Below are positions 32,989 through 41,355 of a stretch of 64,000 nucleotides of DNA, piece by piece (the first letter of the stretch is position 1; every line of letters starts with the position of its first letter). The notes under the pieces were generated by a model. That model saw only the letters and a program-made list of their open reading frames with translations. It ran no database searches and was not told the origin of the DNA. This DNA comes from Streptosporangium sp. NBC_01495. GTDB taxonomy: Bacteria > Actinomycetota > Actinomycetes > Streptosporangiales > Streptosporangiaceae. The stretch covers positions 4,464,001-4,528,000 of the forward strand of contig NZ_CP109430.1 of the NCBI RefSeq assembly GCF_036250735.1, in the 5' to 3' direction. A program made the translations under genes and the position numbers.

Positions 32989-33227
32989 TAGCGGTCATCC
33001 AGTATGTCCAGCACATTCGGGGGCAAGCCCGCAATCGCCGTGTCGCTCAATCCCTCACGCTCGCGCAGGTCGGCCAGGATGTCGTCCAGCACCGCCGGAT
33101 CGGTTTCGCCCAGGGCCAGCGCGACGTTTCGCCGGGCGGGATCGGCTGCGATGGCGTCGATGTGCGCACTGAGATCGGGCGGTATGCCAGCCGCCCACAA
33201 GGCCTCGGAGTCCTGCTCGTTCGTCAT
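32967..33227 (-). CDS. Small acidic hypothetical protein
   Basis: 86 residues beginning MTNEQDSEALWAAGIPPDLS. A perfect AGGAGG stands 4 bases before the ATG, so expression is likely. The helical, acidic sequence includes ALGETDPAVLDDILADLRER. The family is unknown. Nothing but repeats lies upstream in 33228-33659. Confidence 0.55.
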   Translation of the reverse strand: MTNEQDSEALWAAGIPPDLSAHIDAIAADPARRNVALALGETDPAVLDDILADLREREGLSDTAIAGLPPNVLDILDDRYHWLDDT

Positions 33228-33405
33228 GATGTCCTCCTTCTCCCACCTTACGAGCGGTGCGGGAGGGCGGGCTGGTCAGGCGCGCCGAGGCCGTGACCAT
33301 CCGGCCGACGCCGCGGCGCGGCCCCTCGCCGGGACGGGGCGGCCAACGTACGCTAAGCCCGTTCGTGCGGGTCGGCCGTGACGGCTGGACACAGGTCCGG
33401 AGAGG

Positions 33406-33482
33406 CTTGGCGTACGTTCCCGTTCCATCGCACCGGCTGTGTTCGCTCTTCAGTGGCGGGCTCCTCCGTACGTTGGGTGATC
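33406..33482 (+). repeat. 78-bp repeat, left copy of an inverted pair
   Basis: It starts CTTGGCGTACGTTCCCGTTC and ends CTCCGTACGTTGGGTGATC. The inverted copy is at 36219-36296, with 28 and 19 identical bases at the two ends and a divergent middle. A related CCAACGTACGCTAAGCC occurs at 33348, inverted to the first arm. Confidence 0.85.
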
Positions 33483-33659
33483 GCGATGGGCCTGGACGGG
33501 AAGATCACCAACCCGGCTGCCGGGACGTCGGTTTTCCTCAGGGTGACGGGCGAGGACCACAAGGGCGGCAAGGTCGTCCGGACGGTTCAGGACGTTTACC
33601 TGCTGTTCTATCCGCCCTGTTGGGGTGTGGGCCTCGAAGCCATGGCTTCGAGGCCCTTC

Positions 33660-34556
33660 TCATGCCGAGATCCCGGTGAGTTTGTCCGGGTTCGTGATCG
33701 AGTAGATGCCGACAATCCGGTCGCCGTCGGGCGTGAGGTCCACCACCACCGCGGCGAGCGGGCTGTCACCGGAGAAGACCAGCGCGCACGAGTCCCCCGC
33801 CACCTGCCGGAAGCGGATGTCGAGCCCGGTGGCGGGCAACGTCGTGGCCACATCCATGAACAACGCGGCAACCGCGTCACGGCCGTGAACGGGACGCAGG
33901 CTGGTCGCTGGACCCTTACCTCCGCCGTCGGTCCACAGGGTCACCTCCGGGGCCAGCACCTCCAACAGCGCCGGAAGGTCACCACCCAGCGCCGCTGCCA
34001 CGAACCGTTCGGCGACCTGGGCGTGGGCATCCGGCTCAGCCCGATGCCGGGGCCGACGCGCATGCACATGCCGCCGCGCCCGAGCGGCCAACTGACGGAC
34101 CGCGGCCGGGGAACGGTCGAGGATCACCGCGATTTCCGGATGGCCGAAGCCGAACACCTCATACAGGACGAAGACCGCCCGTTCCAGGGGCGACAGGGTT
34201 TCCAGGACCACCAGGAGCGCCATGGACAGGGTTTCGGCGCGCACGACGGGGTCGTCCTCAGGGATGACCACTGGTTCAGGGAGCCATGGCCCCACGTAGG
34301 TCTCCTTCCGCCGGGTGAGGTCCGCCCGCCGGGCCAGCGACTGGTTCACCGCGATCCGCACGAGATAGGCGCGGGGATTGTCGACCGGCTGGGTACCGGG
34401 TTTGCTGTGCCGGGCTTCCCAGTTCAGCCATACCTCCTGCAGGGCGTCCTCGGTGTCGGCGACGCTGCCGAGCATGTTGTAGACCACCGAGAAGAGTAGT
34501 TCGCGGTAACCGAGGAACTGCTCGGTTACGGTGTCGTCACGTGGGGTTGTTGTCAT
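33660..34556 (-). CDS. ECF41-family sigma factor with SnoaL-like C-terminal domain
   Basis: 298 residues from the ATG at 34556 (GAGGAG 9 bases before it). Region 2 (YRELLFSVVYNMLGSVADTEDALQEVW is split here as YRELLFSVVYNMLG and SVADTEDALQEVW), the linker motif WLPEP, region 4 (LSPLERAVFVLYEVFGFGHPE), and the C-terminal motifs DGGGK and NPDKL are all ECF41 hallmarks. In this family the C-terminal extension acts as a built-in anti-sigma domain. The usual CMD/oxidoreductase target gene is absent. A divergent amidohydrolase takes its place across a 127-base gap that holds a perfect inverted repeat. Confidence 0.88.
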   Translation of the reverse strand: MTTTPRDDTVTEQFLGYRELLFSVVYNMLGSVADTEDALQEVWLNWEARHSKPGTQPVDNPRAYLVRIAVNQSLARRADLTRRKETYVGPWLPEPVVIPEDDPVVRAETLSMALLVVLETLSPLERAVFVLYEVFGFGHPEIAVILDRSPAAVRQLAARARRHVHARRPRHRAEPDAHAQVAERFVAAALGGDLPALLEVLAPEVTLWTDGGGKGPATSLRPVHGRDAVAALFMDVATTLPATGLDIRFRQVAGDSCALVFSGDSPLAAVVVDLTPDGDRIVGIYSITNPDKLTGISA

Positions 34557-34604
34557 GGCCTGTCTCCTCGCTTGTTCACCACCTAGGAGTCCTGGCACGT
34601 GTTG

Positions 34605-34632
34605 AGTGTGACATTTGGTTCCATGTCACACT
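34605..34632. promoter_or_regulatory. Inverted repeat with TGTCACA elements between ECF41 and amidohydrolase
   Basis: AGTGTGACA (34605-34613) and TGTCACACT (34624-34632) are perfect 9-bp arms with a 10-base spacer. TGTCACA is the published -35 motif of ECF41 sigma factors, present here once per strand facing each gene. Sixteen bases further the sequences are CCTC and ACTC rather than CGTC, so the -10 match is weak. Confidence 0.55.
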
Positions 34633-34683
34633 TGTCGGTCGATCCTCCTCTTTGTTGGCGTTATCCACCCCGAGGAGAGCCTG

Positions 34684-35847
34684 ATGCGTACGCTGATCCA
34701 CGATGTCCGCCTGTTCGACGGCGAACTCACCATCCCGAAGACCGATGTTCTGATCGAGAACGACCAGATCTCCCTGGTCGGCCCTTCTCTCGATGTCCAG
34801 CCCGAAGTGTCGATCAACGGTTTGGGCCAGACCCTGCTGCCTGGCCTGATCGACGCGCACACCCACGTCTTCGACGGCAGCCTTGCCCAGGCCCTGCGAT
34901 ACGGGGTGACCACCGAACTCGACATGTTCTGCCTCCCGCAGATCCTCGCGGAACAGCGCCGACTGGCCGCCGAGAACGACGACGTGGCCGATTTCCGCAG
35001 TGCGGGCACCCTGGCCACCGCTCCCGGCGGCCATCCCACCCAACTGCTGGCCGGCCCCCTCCTGGACGCGCTCGGCCCTCAGGCGCTCGACTTCATCTCC
35101 GATCCCACCCAGGCCCCGGCCTTCATCCGTGCCCGGCTGGCCGAGGGAGCCGACTACCTCAAAATCGTCATCGACGACGGCACGGTGCACGGAGCCAACC
35201 TGCCGGTGATGACCCCCGAGTGCGCCACCGCCCTCACCGAAGCCGCTCACGCTGCCGGACTGCGGGTTGTCGCCCATGCCATCACCGCCGGCGAAGTGGA
35301 GATCGCCCTTGATGCCGGGGTGGACGGCCTTGCCCACGTATGGACCGACCTCGCACCCGGAGATCCGGCCTCACTCCGCCTGGCCGAGCGGGTAGCCACC
35401 CAGGGAGTCTTCGCCGTCACCACCCTCGCCTACTTCGAGGCGATCAGCGCCCACCACGTCGAGACCGCCGACTGTGCCCGCCCCGGCAGCTCGACCAACG
35501 CCGTCGGCTCATTGCAGGCTTTGCGCGAGGCGGGTGTCGCCTTGCTGGCCGGCACCGATGCCACACCGTTCGTCCCCGCCCATGGCGCCGGGATGCACCG
35601 TGAACTCCAGTTGCTCACCGAGGCCGGCCTCGGCCCCGAGGAAGTCCTGGCCGCAGCGACCAGCCGGCCCGCCCAACACTTCGGCTTGACCGATCGAGGC
35701 AGGGTGGCAGTCGGCTTGCGTGCCGATCTGCTGTTGGTGCACGGCGACCCGACCCGGGACATCACCGCCATGGCCAACACCGCCGACGTCTGGCGCCGCG
35801 GCACCCGCCAACCCGGCCACGGCCTTTCTCAGAACGCCGCCGAGTAG
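34684..35847 (+). CDS. Amidohydrolase family protein (imidazolonepropionase-like)
   Basis: 387 residues; the ATG at 34684 has GAGGAG 7 bases upstream. Metal-binding motifs of the superfamily are DAHTH near residue 60, a lysine region DYLKIVIDD, HAITAGE, GLAHVW and GTDATPF (catalytic Asp). The opening and closing beta-sandwich strands are present (LIENDQISLVGPS; RADLLLVHGDPTRD). Relatives hydrolyse cyclic amides or dipeptides; the substrate here is unknown. It is divergent from the ECF41 sigma gene and so a candidate target. Confidence 0.88.
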   Translation: MRTLIHDVRLFDGELTIPKTDVLIENDQISLVGPSLDVQPEVSINGLGQTLLPGLIDAHTHVFDGSLAQALRYGVTTELDMFCLPQILAEQRRLAAENDDVADFRSAGTLATAPGGHPTQLLAGPLLDALGPQALDFISDPTQAPAFIRARLAEGADYLKIVIDDGTVHGANLPVMTPECATALTEAAHAAGLRVVAHAITAGEVEIALDAGVDGLAHVWTDLAPGDPASLRLAERVATQGVFAVTTLAYFEAISAHHVETADCARPGSSTNAVGSLQALREAGVALLAGTDATPFVPAHGAGMHRELQLLTEAGLGPEEVLAAATSRPAQHFGLTDRGRVAVGLRADLLLVHGDPTRDITAMANTADVWRRGTRQPGHGLSQNAAE

Positions 35848-35995
35848 TCCTTCAACGCCATCGGCGGTCTTCTCGCTTCCTCTGAATCAATCAAGATCCA
35901 GTATCAGCGTGTCCAAACAACAGGGGAGGTCCCGATCTCTTCGGCCGTGTCGTCGGCGGACGCGTCGCCGCCGCCGGGATGGGTCCTCTCGTCGC

Positions 35996-36157
35996 TCACT
36001 TCGTCCTCATCCGTCCCCGCGACCCGCGGCACGCCCTGATCAGCCTCCTGTCCGCGTCGTCGAGGAAGAACATCCTCTCCAGCTCCACCTGCGACGGCGG
36101 CCCGCAGTACTGCCCATACCGCGCAGTCTCGTCATCACTTAAGAAATCAACAGGCAT
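35996..36157 (-). pseudogene. Tn3-family transposase, N-terminal fragment (DUF4158)
   Basis: From the ATG at 36157: MPVDFLSDDETARYGQYCGP, then ELERMFFLDDADRRLIRACRG, the start of Tn3 transposases. It breaks off after 55 residues. The fragment starts 62 bases inside the 78-bp repeat at 36219, which may be part of the end of the lost transposon. Confidence 0.7.
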
Positions 36158-36218
36158 CCACGGAAAGTAGGACCAACCTCTACACACCGTCATCGAAGTG
36201 ATCAAACAGTTACATTAT

Positions 36219-36296
36219 GATCACCCAACGTACGGAGGGTCCCGCAGTCGGAGAATGAACTGCGGCCTGTGCGATGGAACGGGAACGTACGCCAAG
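36219..36296 (-). repeat. 78-bp repeat, right copy of the inverted pair
   Basis: In reverse complement it reads CTTGGCGTACGTTCCCGTTC through GTACGTTGGGTGATC, matching 33406-33482 at both ends. The pair brackets the ECF41 sigma gene, the amidohydrolase and the Tn3 fragment. Confidence 0.85.
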
Positions 36297-36338
36297 GCCC
36301 GACACTCGGGTCCGTGTCATGGGCCGCCAACTAGTGCG

Positions 36339-36371
36339 TTGTCGCAGGTCACGATTAGTGACCTGCGACAA
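36339..36371. repeat. Perfect 33-base palindrome near the Tn3 fragment
   Basis: TTGTCGCAGGTCAC and GTGACCTGCGACAA are exact 14-bp arms around GATTA. The outer TTGTC/GACAA matches the TnpI site at 15068-15096. It could be a recombinase core site of the lost Tn3 element or a terminator. No gene ends here. The following 36372-36518 bases show no gene. Confidence 0.6.
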
Positions 36372-36518
36372 CTTCGGCATGGGGTTTCGGTCTGGGCGTT
36401 CGGGGATGAGTCCGGCGTTCGCTGGGTGATAACGAGCGAGAGCCGCGTTTGCCCAGGTCGGGTTGCTTGCTAACTACTCTTATGTCCACCTGGCCGGGAG
36501 TTCCCGGTTACAGAGCGC

Positions 36519-36561
36519 TACTTTGCGGCCGGTGGCTTCTATCCGAGCGCCGGGCCTACAA
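36519..36561 (-). repeat. Diverged copy of the dispersed 40-bp repeat
   Basis: CTTTGC, GGTG and CCGAGCGCCGGGCCTAC occur in the same order as in the copy at 26413-26452, with changes between. Confidence 0.5.
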
Positions 36562-36739
36562 GATCGACCCCTCCGTGACATGGCCCACATCGGAACGGTG
36601 GACGGCGATAACTCGGCCCGCTCCGGCTCGCTAACGCCGTTGGCCGTTCGGTTGTTGGTCAAGGGCCGTGACCCGGCTGCTCGGCAAGAGCATTCAGGTC
36701 ACCACAAAGCGGTCATGCGGCGCCTCACCTGAGACTGAT

Positions 36740-36772
36740 GAAAGCTCCCGCCCTCCGAGGGCGGGAGCTTTC
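36740..36772. terminator. Strong bidirectional hairpin terminator
   Basis: GAAAGCTCCCGCCCT and AGGGCGGGAGCTTTC pair perfectly over 15 bp with a CCG loop, with a short T-run built into the stem foot on each strand. It lies 12 bases after the Excalibur-like ORF. Confidence 0.85.
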
Positions 36773-36783
36773 AAGTGGTGAGG

Positions 36784-37062
36784 TCAGCGTTCGCAGACGA
36801 CGCCGTCACCGTCACGGTCTTGGTACCAGGCGTACTCGGGATCGGTTCCGCGCCGGTAGGCCCGTATCCGGAGGAGCGGCGAGAACGACGGCGAGCAGGG
36901 AGCGCTGATGCTTAGGCTCACGGGGCTCCTTTGCGCAGGACAGAGCCTCGACCGTAGCCTTATGGATTCAATTCGGCACAGATAGTGAGCAACTTGGAAT
37001 TCGTGAAAATCCTTCACGTTGATGGCCGCCACACCTTGAAAGATCTCGTCCAGGTCGACCAC
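36784..37062 (-). pseudogene. Excalibur-domain protein remnant
   Basis: The last 25 residues (YRRGTDPEYAWYQDRDGDGV, ending VCER) match the Excalibur calcium-binding motif, with DxDxDG. The upstream part (residues 1-65) has no signal peptide and no family likeness, so the original secreted protein has lost its N-terminus. The terminator immediately downstream belongs to it. Confidence 0.55.
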
Positions 37063-37606
37063 TAGACGACAGGTGCGTCGTCAAACCACATCGGAGTCAT
37101 CGAAGAGGGTGCGACCGCGGCGATCAGCGCGGGCGAGTCGGCGAGGCTGGCCCGCCGAAATCACAGCGGTGGTAGACGATCGGCTCGGCATGAGGAGCAA
37201 CAGAGTAGTGGTCAACGGCGATGTTCCTGCTGAACGTGCACGTCTCCGAGCTTGATCGACAACGGAACGGCCAGTGACGTTAACGAGCCAGCTCGGGCGG
37301 AGGCAAAGCAGCCCAGCCAGTAGACCGTCGAGGATGTGGTCGGCGTCGGCTCCGCCGATGTCGCCGCTTCCGGTAAAAAGCGGACCGCCATCGCGTCAGC
37401 CGGTACGCCGCCGTAGCTTCCGAACTCACCGACCCTGCCCATCGGCCGCGACGGCCAGGAGAGCCACCGACCAACATTTGGCTCTCGTTCTGACCTACAG
37501 AACCAGCCGTTTGCTTCTTTCGCCACGACATGGGCATTCCGTGCGTTCCAGCTGACATTTACGCGGTTTTGGTCGTGAATCTTCCCGGGAGTGGCAAGGA
37601 GTCGTC
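37063..37606. other. Gap upstream of the histidine kinase
   Basis: No protein-like ORF is found in these 544 bases on either strand. The expected response regulator gene of the kinase is absent. Confidence 0.5.
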
Positions 37607-39028
37607 ATGGGGTGCGCATCTGCTCTTGAGGGAAGGATCAAGGTGAGCACGTGGCATCGGTGCTCCATCAGGACCCGCTTCACCGTGGTGGCCAGCACCG
37701 TCATGGCGCTGATCTGCACTGTTGCCGCGGTGTTCGCCCTGGTGGCGGTGCGGAAGGCCGTCGTCGAGGATCGGACGCAACGGCTTGTTATCCACGCCGT
37801 GGATATGGCCAGACAGATACGCCAGAGCGGCGTATCCCCCCACATGCTGTCGGACGGGCACAACGAGGCGGTTCAGGTGTTCGACCCGGCCGACACGCCG
37901 GTCGCCGCCACCCCGGGCTTCTCGGCGCGCGAGCCGCCGATAACCAACCTTCGCCCCGACGTCGACGCCTATACGGTTGTGCGATTGTGTGACCTGCACG
38001 CGTTCCCCGGCCAGTGCAAGATTGTGATCTCTTACCCCCTGCACAGGGCCGACGGCGTCTGGTTGCTCAACATGGCTGTTGCCGATGTTCCCTGGTACGT
38101 GGGCCCTCGGCTGCTGGCCTCGCTCGCCGCCGGCTGGCTCTTGCTGGTCGGGATGACCGCGGCGGGCACCTACCGGACCGTGAGCAAGACCCTGGAGCCG
38201 GTGGGCGCGATCAGCGGCAAGCTCGCCCAGATCACCGCGAGTGATCTCGGCCACCGGGTGCCGGTACCGAAGTACCGAGACGAGCTGCGCGACCTCGCCG
38301 AGATCGCGAACAAGACCCTGGACCGGGCCCAGACGGCGGTTGAGCAGCAGCTGCGGTTCGCCTCGGACGCCTCCCATGATCTGCGCAACCCGCTGGCCGC
38401 CATGCGCGTGCAGATCGATGAGGCGCTCATGTACCCGAAGGAGACCGACTGGCCGCAAACGGCGAACGCGCTGTTGGACAGTATGGAACGGCTTCAGGAC
38501 CTGGTCACCGACCTGTTGCAGATCGCCCGGCTGGACGCGGGCATCAGCAGCCGGCACGATCCCGTCGACCTGACCGGCCTGGTGACGGCCGAGCTGGACC
38601 GGCGGCCACGCCGGGTGGCGGTGATCCGCCGCCTCACCCCCGGCGTGGTGATCGACGGAGAGCGGATCGGCCTGGTCCGGTTGCTGAACAATCTCCTGGA
38701 CAACGCCGAACGCCACGCCGATTCCGCCATCACGGTCACTCTCACACTGGAGGCGGACACGGCGGTGCTGGAGGTGTGTGACGACGGCGAGGGCATCGCC
38801 CCCGACCAGCAGGAGGTCATCTTCCAGCGGTTCGCCCGCCTGGAGGCCTCCCGCAGAAGGGACGCCGGCGGCACGGGGCTCGGCCTGCCGATCGCCCGGC
38901 AGATCGCCGAAACCCACAACGGCACCCTCACCCTCGAAGACAGCCCCCGCGGCGCACGGTTCGTCCTGCGCCTGCCCGGCCGTGCCGCACCCCCCGCGGA
39001 CCACGCTCGCACGCCGACGAAGGTATGA
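37607..39028 (+). CDS. Sensor histidine kinase, orphan
   Basis: 473 residues from the ATG at 37607 (AAGGAG 5 bases before it; a GTG at 37643 preceded by GGAAGGA is equally good). It has a transmembrane helix near residues 28-50, an extracytoplasmic sensor of about 110 residues with two cysteines (VRLCDLHAFPGQCKIV), a second helix near 170-190, HAMP, the H-box SDASHDLRNPLAAM, the N-box NNLLDNAERHA, and G-boxes DDGEGIAPD and GGTGLGLPIA. All kinase motifs are intact. No response regulator is adjacent. Confidence 0.9.
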   Translation: MGCASALEGRIKVSTWHRCSIRTRFTVVASTVMALICTVAAVFALVAVRKAVVEDRTQRLVIHAVDMARQIRQSGVSPHMLSDGHNEAVQVFDPADTPVAATPGFSAREPPITNLRPDVDAYTVVRLCDLHAFPGQCKIVISYPLHRADGVWLLNMAVADVPWYVGPRLLASLAAGWLLLVGMTAAGTYRTVSKTLEPVGAISGKLAQITASDLGHRVPVPKYRDELRDLAEIANKTLDRAQTAVEQQLRFASDASHDLRNPLAAMRVQIDEALMYPKETDWPQTANALLDSMERLQDLVTDLLQIARLDAGISSRHDPVDLTGLVTAELDRRPRRVAVIRRLTPGVVIDGERIGLVRLLNNLLDNAERHADSAITVTLTLEADTAVLEVCDDGEGIAPDQQEVIFQRFARLEASRRRDAGGTGLGLPIARQIAETHNGTLTLEDSPRGARFVLRLPGRAAPPADHARTPTKV

Positions 39029-39528
39029 CCTCAAAAAGCGGCGGCCGACAACGCACCCAGTGAAGGGGCCGGCCAAGGTATGCCGGAAACCTGTCACGCC
39101 GCTGGCCGTTCCGCCTTGAGCGGCAGCAGAAAAACGGACGCGCATACACCCGCCGAGGGAAGGAGCGGGCGAGAAGGTCACGACCGAGGCGCTCGCACAG
39201 ATGTTCCGGTTGGTCGATCCACCGGATGTGGATCTCGCGATGGGGTTGCATGGCAGGGGATGGGAGGGCTTACGCTGTCCCGTCAACGCTTGCCGGGGTC
39301 CATGCGTCTCACCCGGGACGGCTTTCGTGGCCGCCGCGGCGGCGCTGGACGGCGGCCGAGTGATCGTCTGTTTCGCTTCTCGCGGTTATGGGGAGGGTGA
39401 ACAGGCTGTGAAGGCCTCAGGATAAATCGGGATCATCGGCCGCGTACCGTCGGAGATCTTGCTAGACCGGACGGTCGGGCGTCGAAGACCGCTTTACCCT
39501 GAGGCCCTGTTTCAAGAATGCATCGGGA
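39029..39528. other. Gap after the histidine kinase
   Basis: Short frames occur (for example 39201-39425, MFRLVDPPDVDLAMGLHGRG) but none has a clear ribosome binding site or family. Nothing is called. Confidence 0.4.
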
Positions 39529-39711
39529 CTATCGGAAGAAGGCCCAGGCCGCGGTTGCCGCCGCGATCAAGATGCAGGTGCGGGCGGTCCGGGCGTTGTT
39601 GTCGACAATGTCTCGGACCGTCCGCGCCACCTCCCCCATCCAGGAACGATCCATCCCGGGATCGGGCTCCCTCGGTTCGGGTGCCCTGTCCGCATCCCGC
39701 GGCGGTGGTGA
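39529..39711 (-). pseudogene. Small membrane-protein gene, 3' part, interrupted by IS3
   Basis: The frame reads SPPPRDADRAPEPREPDPGM, then WMGEVARTVRDIVDNNARTA and a final hydrophobic helix CILIAAATAAWAFF. It begins exactly at the IS3 target duplication. Joining it to 42269 and upstream on the minus strand gives an uninterrupted frame ...AEKTPSSPPREPD-SPPPRD..., so the IS split one gene. Confidence 0.65.
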
Positions 39712-39777
39712 GTCTGAGCTTGGTCCGGTTTGACGGACATCCGAGATCAGGGGTTCGTCCCCGGAAGGATGTCCATC

Positions 39778-40074
39778 ATGGAGAGCATGGGGAAGAGGAA
39801 GCCTCGGCCTCGCCGTTCGTTCACGCCGGAGTTCAAGGCTGAGATCGTCGAGTTGTGCCGGCGGGGTGACCGGTCGATCAGGCAGGTGGCCGCGGACTTC
39901 GATCTGACCGAGACCGCGGTACGCGCCTGGGTGCGCCAGGCCGAGGTCGACGCCGGTGAGCGAGACGGGCTGACCAGCAGCGAGCGCGAAGAGTTGGCGG
40001 CGCTGCGGCGGGAGAATCGCCGGCTGCGTGAGGACGTCGACGTCCTCAAGCGGGCCACGGCTTTCTTCGCGTAA
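39778..40074 (+). pseudogene. IS3 OrfA, 3' end altered by IS110
   Basis: 98 residues with the HTH_Tnp_1 fold (RRSFTPEFKAEIVELCRRG, RQVAADFDLTETAVRAWVRQ) and a leucine-zipper-like helix (EELAALRRENRRLREDVDVL). The start ATG 39778 has GGAAGGA 8 bases before it. It ends ATAFFA* because IS110 starts after TTCGCG. Joining to AAGGAGACCCCGTGA at 41345 restores the usual AFFAKETP* ending. Confidence 0.88.
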
Positions 40075-41344
40075 ATACCATGGGTGGCGTCCCGGCGGGT
40101 TCGCTCGTTTCTTCGCTGTCCCGGCATGTTCCGGTGGCTTGTCCTGATGTGCGGCCCGTCGGGAACCGGCCGCCCGGTGTGGCTTGATAGGAGCGTGCAC
40201 CGGCTCGATTTAGGCGTGCCCGCCGGACCGGCTCGGACCTCGAAGTTGCTGGTAGGTGACTGTTCAGGAGGAACGGTTGATCGTCATCGGCGTCGATGCC
40301 CACAAACGCACCCACACCCTGGTCGCCGTCGACCAGGTCGGCCGCAAACTCGCCGAACGCACTGTTCGCGCGACCCCCGACGGCAATGCCGACGCTGCGA
40401 CCTGGGCCGCCCGGTGGCCCGAGGTCACCTTCGCGATCGAGGACTGCCGGCACGTGACCCGCCGGCTGGAGGCCGATTTGCTGCGCGCCGGCCACCGGGT
40501 CGTGCGCGTCACCACCCAGCTGATGTCCGGCCAGCGCCGCTCAGGCCGGGAACGCGGCAAATCCGACCCCATTGACGCGCTGGCGGTCGCCCGGGTCGCG
40601 TTGCGCGAGCCGGACCTGCCGGTAGCTCACCTGGACGGTCCGTCTCGGGAGGTGAAGCTGCTGGCCGACTACCGCGATGACCTGGTTGTTCAGCGGACCC
40701 GGATCTGCAGCCAGCTGCGCTGGCACCTGCACGAACTCGACCCCGAGCTGGAGATCCCCTCCCGCGGAATTCGCCGTCGCCGCGTCCAAGACGAGCTGTC
40801 TCAGCGTCTGGCCGACATGTTAGGGGTCGTCGCGCAGATCGCCCGCGAACTGCTCGAGCGCTGCAGGCAGTCAACGGTGCGCATCAACCAGCTGGAAGGT
40901 CAGCTGAGACAACTCGTGCGAGCCATGGCCCCGCAGTTGCTGGACATCCCCGGCTGCGGCGTGCTGGGCGCGGCCACGATCATCGGCGAGACCGCCGGAG
41001 TGCACCGGTTCCGCTCCAAGGCGGCCTTCGCCCGCTTCACCGGCACCGCCCCCATCCCCGTCTGGTCGGGCAACAGCAGCCGGGTGCGCCTCAACCGCGG
41101 CGGCAACCGGCGCATGAACTGCGCCCTGCACATGATCGCCGTTACCCAGGCCCGGGGTATCGGTCCGGGTAAGGCCTACCTCGACAAGCTGATGGCCGAG
41201 GGCAAGACCCGCACCGAGGCCATCCGCCTGCTGCGTCGCCGCCTGTCCGACGTGGTCTATCGGACCCTCAAGGCCATCGATGCCTCGATCTCCGATACCG
41301 CTGAGCAGATGCTGGTAGCGGCGGCTTGACGACATAGGAGCATC
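40073..41344. mobile_element. IS110-family insertion nested in the IS3
   Basis: The boundaries are deduced from the interrupted IS3 sequence (TTCGCG / AAGGAG). No inverted repeats are seen, as expected for IS110. The 204-base stretch before the transposase (40073-40276) is where the bridge RNA of IS110 elements is encoded. Confidence 0.8.
40277..41329 (+). CDS. IS110-family transposase (DEDD recombinase)
   Basis: 350 residues from a TTG start with AGGAGG 5 bases before it (an in-frame GTG at 40256 is possible). The N-terminal RuvC-like DEDD domain (IVIGVDAHKRTHTLVAVD, FAIEDCRH, KSDPIDALAVAR) and the C-terminal Tnp domain with the serine nucleophile region (LLDIPGCGVLGAATIIGETA, FTGTAPIPVWSGNS) are complete. 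In this family the recombinase is guided by a bridge RNA. Confidence 0.92.
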   Translation: MIVIGVDAHKRTHTLVAVDQVGRKLAERTVRATPDGNADAATWAARWPEVTFAIEDCRHVTRRLEADLLRAGHRVVRVTTQLMSGQRRSGRERGKSDPIDALAVARVALREPDLPVAHLDGPSREVKLLADYRDDLVVQRTRICSQLRWHLHELDPELEIPSRGIRRRRVQDELSQRLADMLGVVAQIARELLERCRQSTVRINQLEGQLRQLVRAMAPQLLDIPGCGVLGAATIIGETAGVHRFRSKAAFARFTGTAPIPVWSGNSSRVRLNRGGNRRMNCALHMIAVTQARGIGPGKAYLDKLMAEGKTRTEAIRLLRRRLSDVVYRTLKAIDASISDTAEQMLVAAA

Positions 41345-41355
41345 AAGGAGACCCC

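Noticed and set aside
39201..39425. 74-codon frame MFRLVDPPDVDLAMGLHGRG...
   Set aside because: No family, no clear ribosome binding site; kept only as a note.
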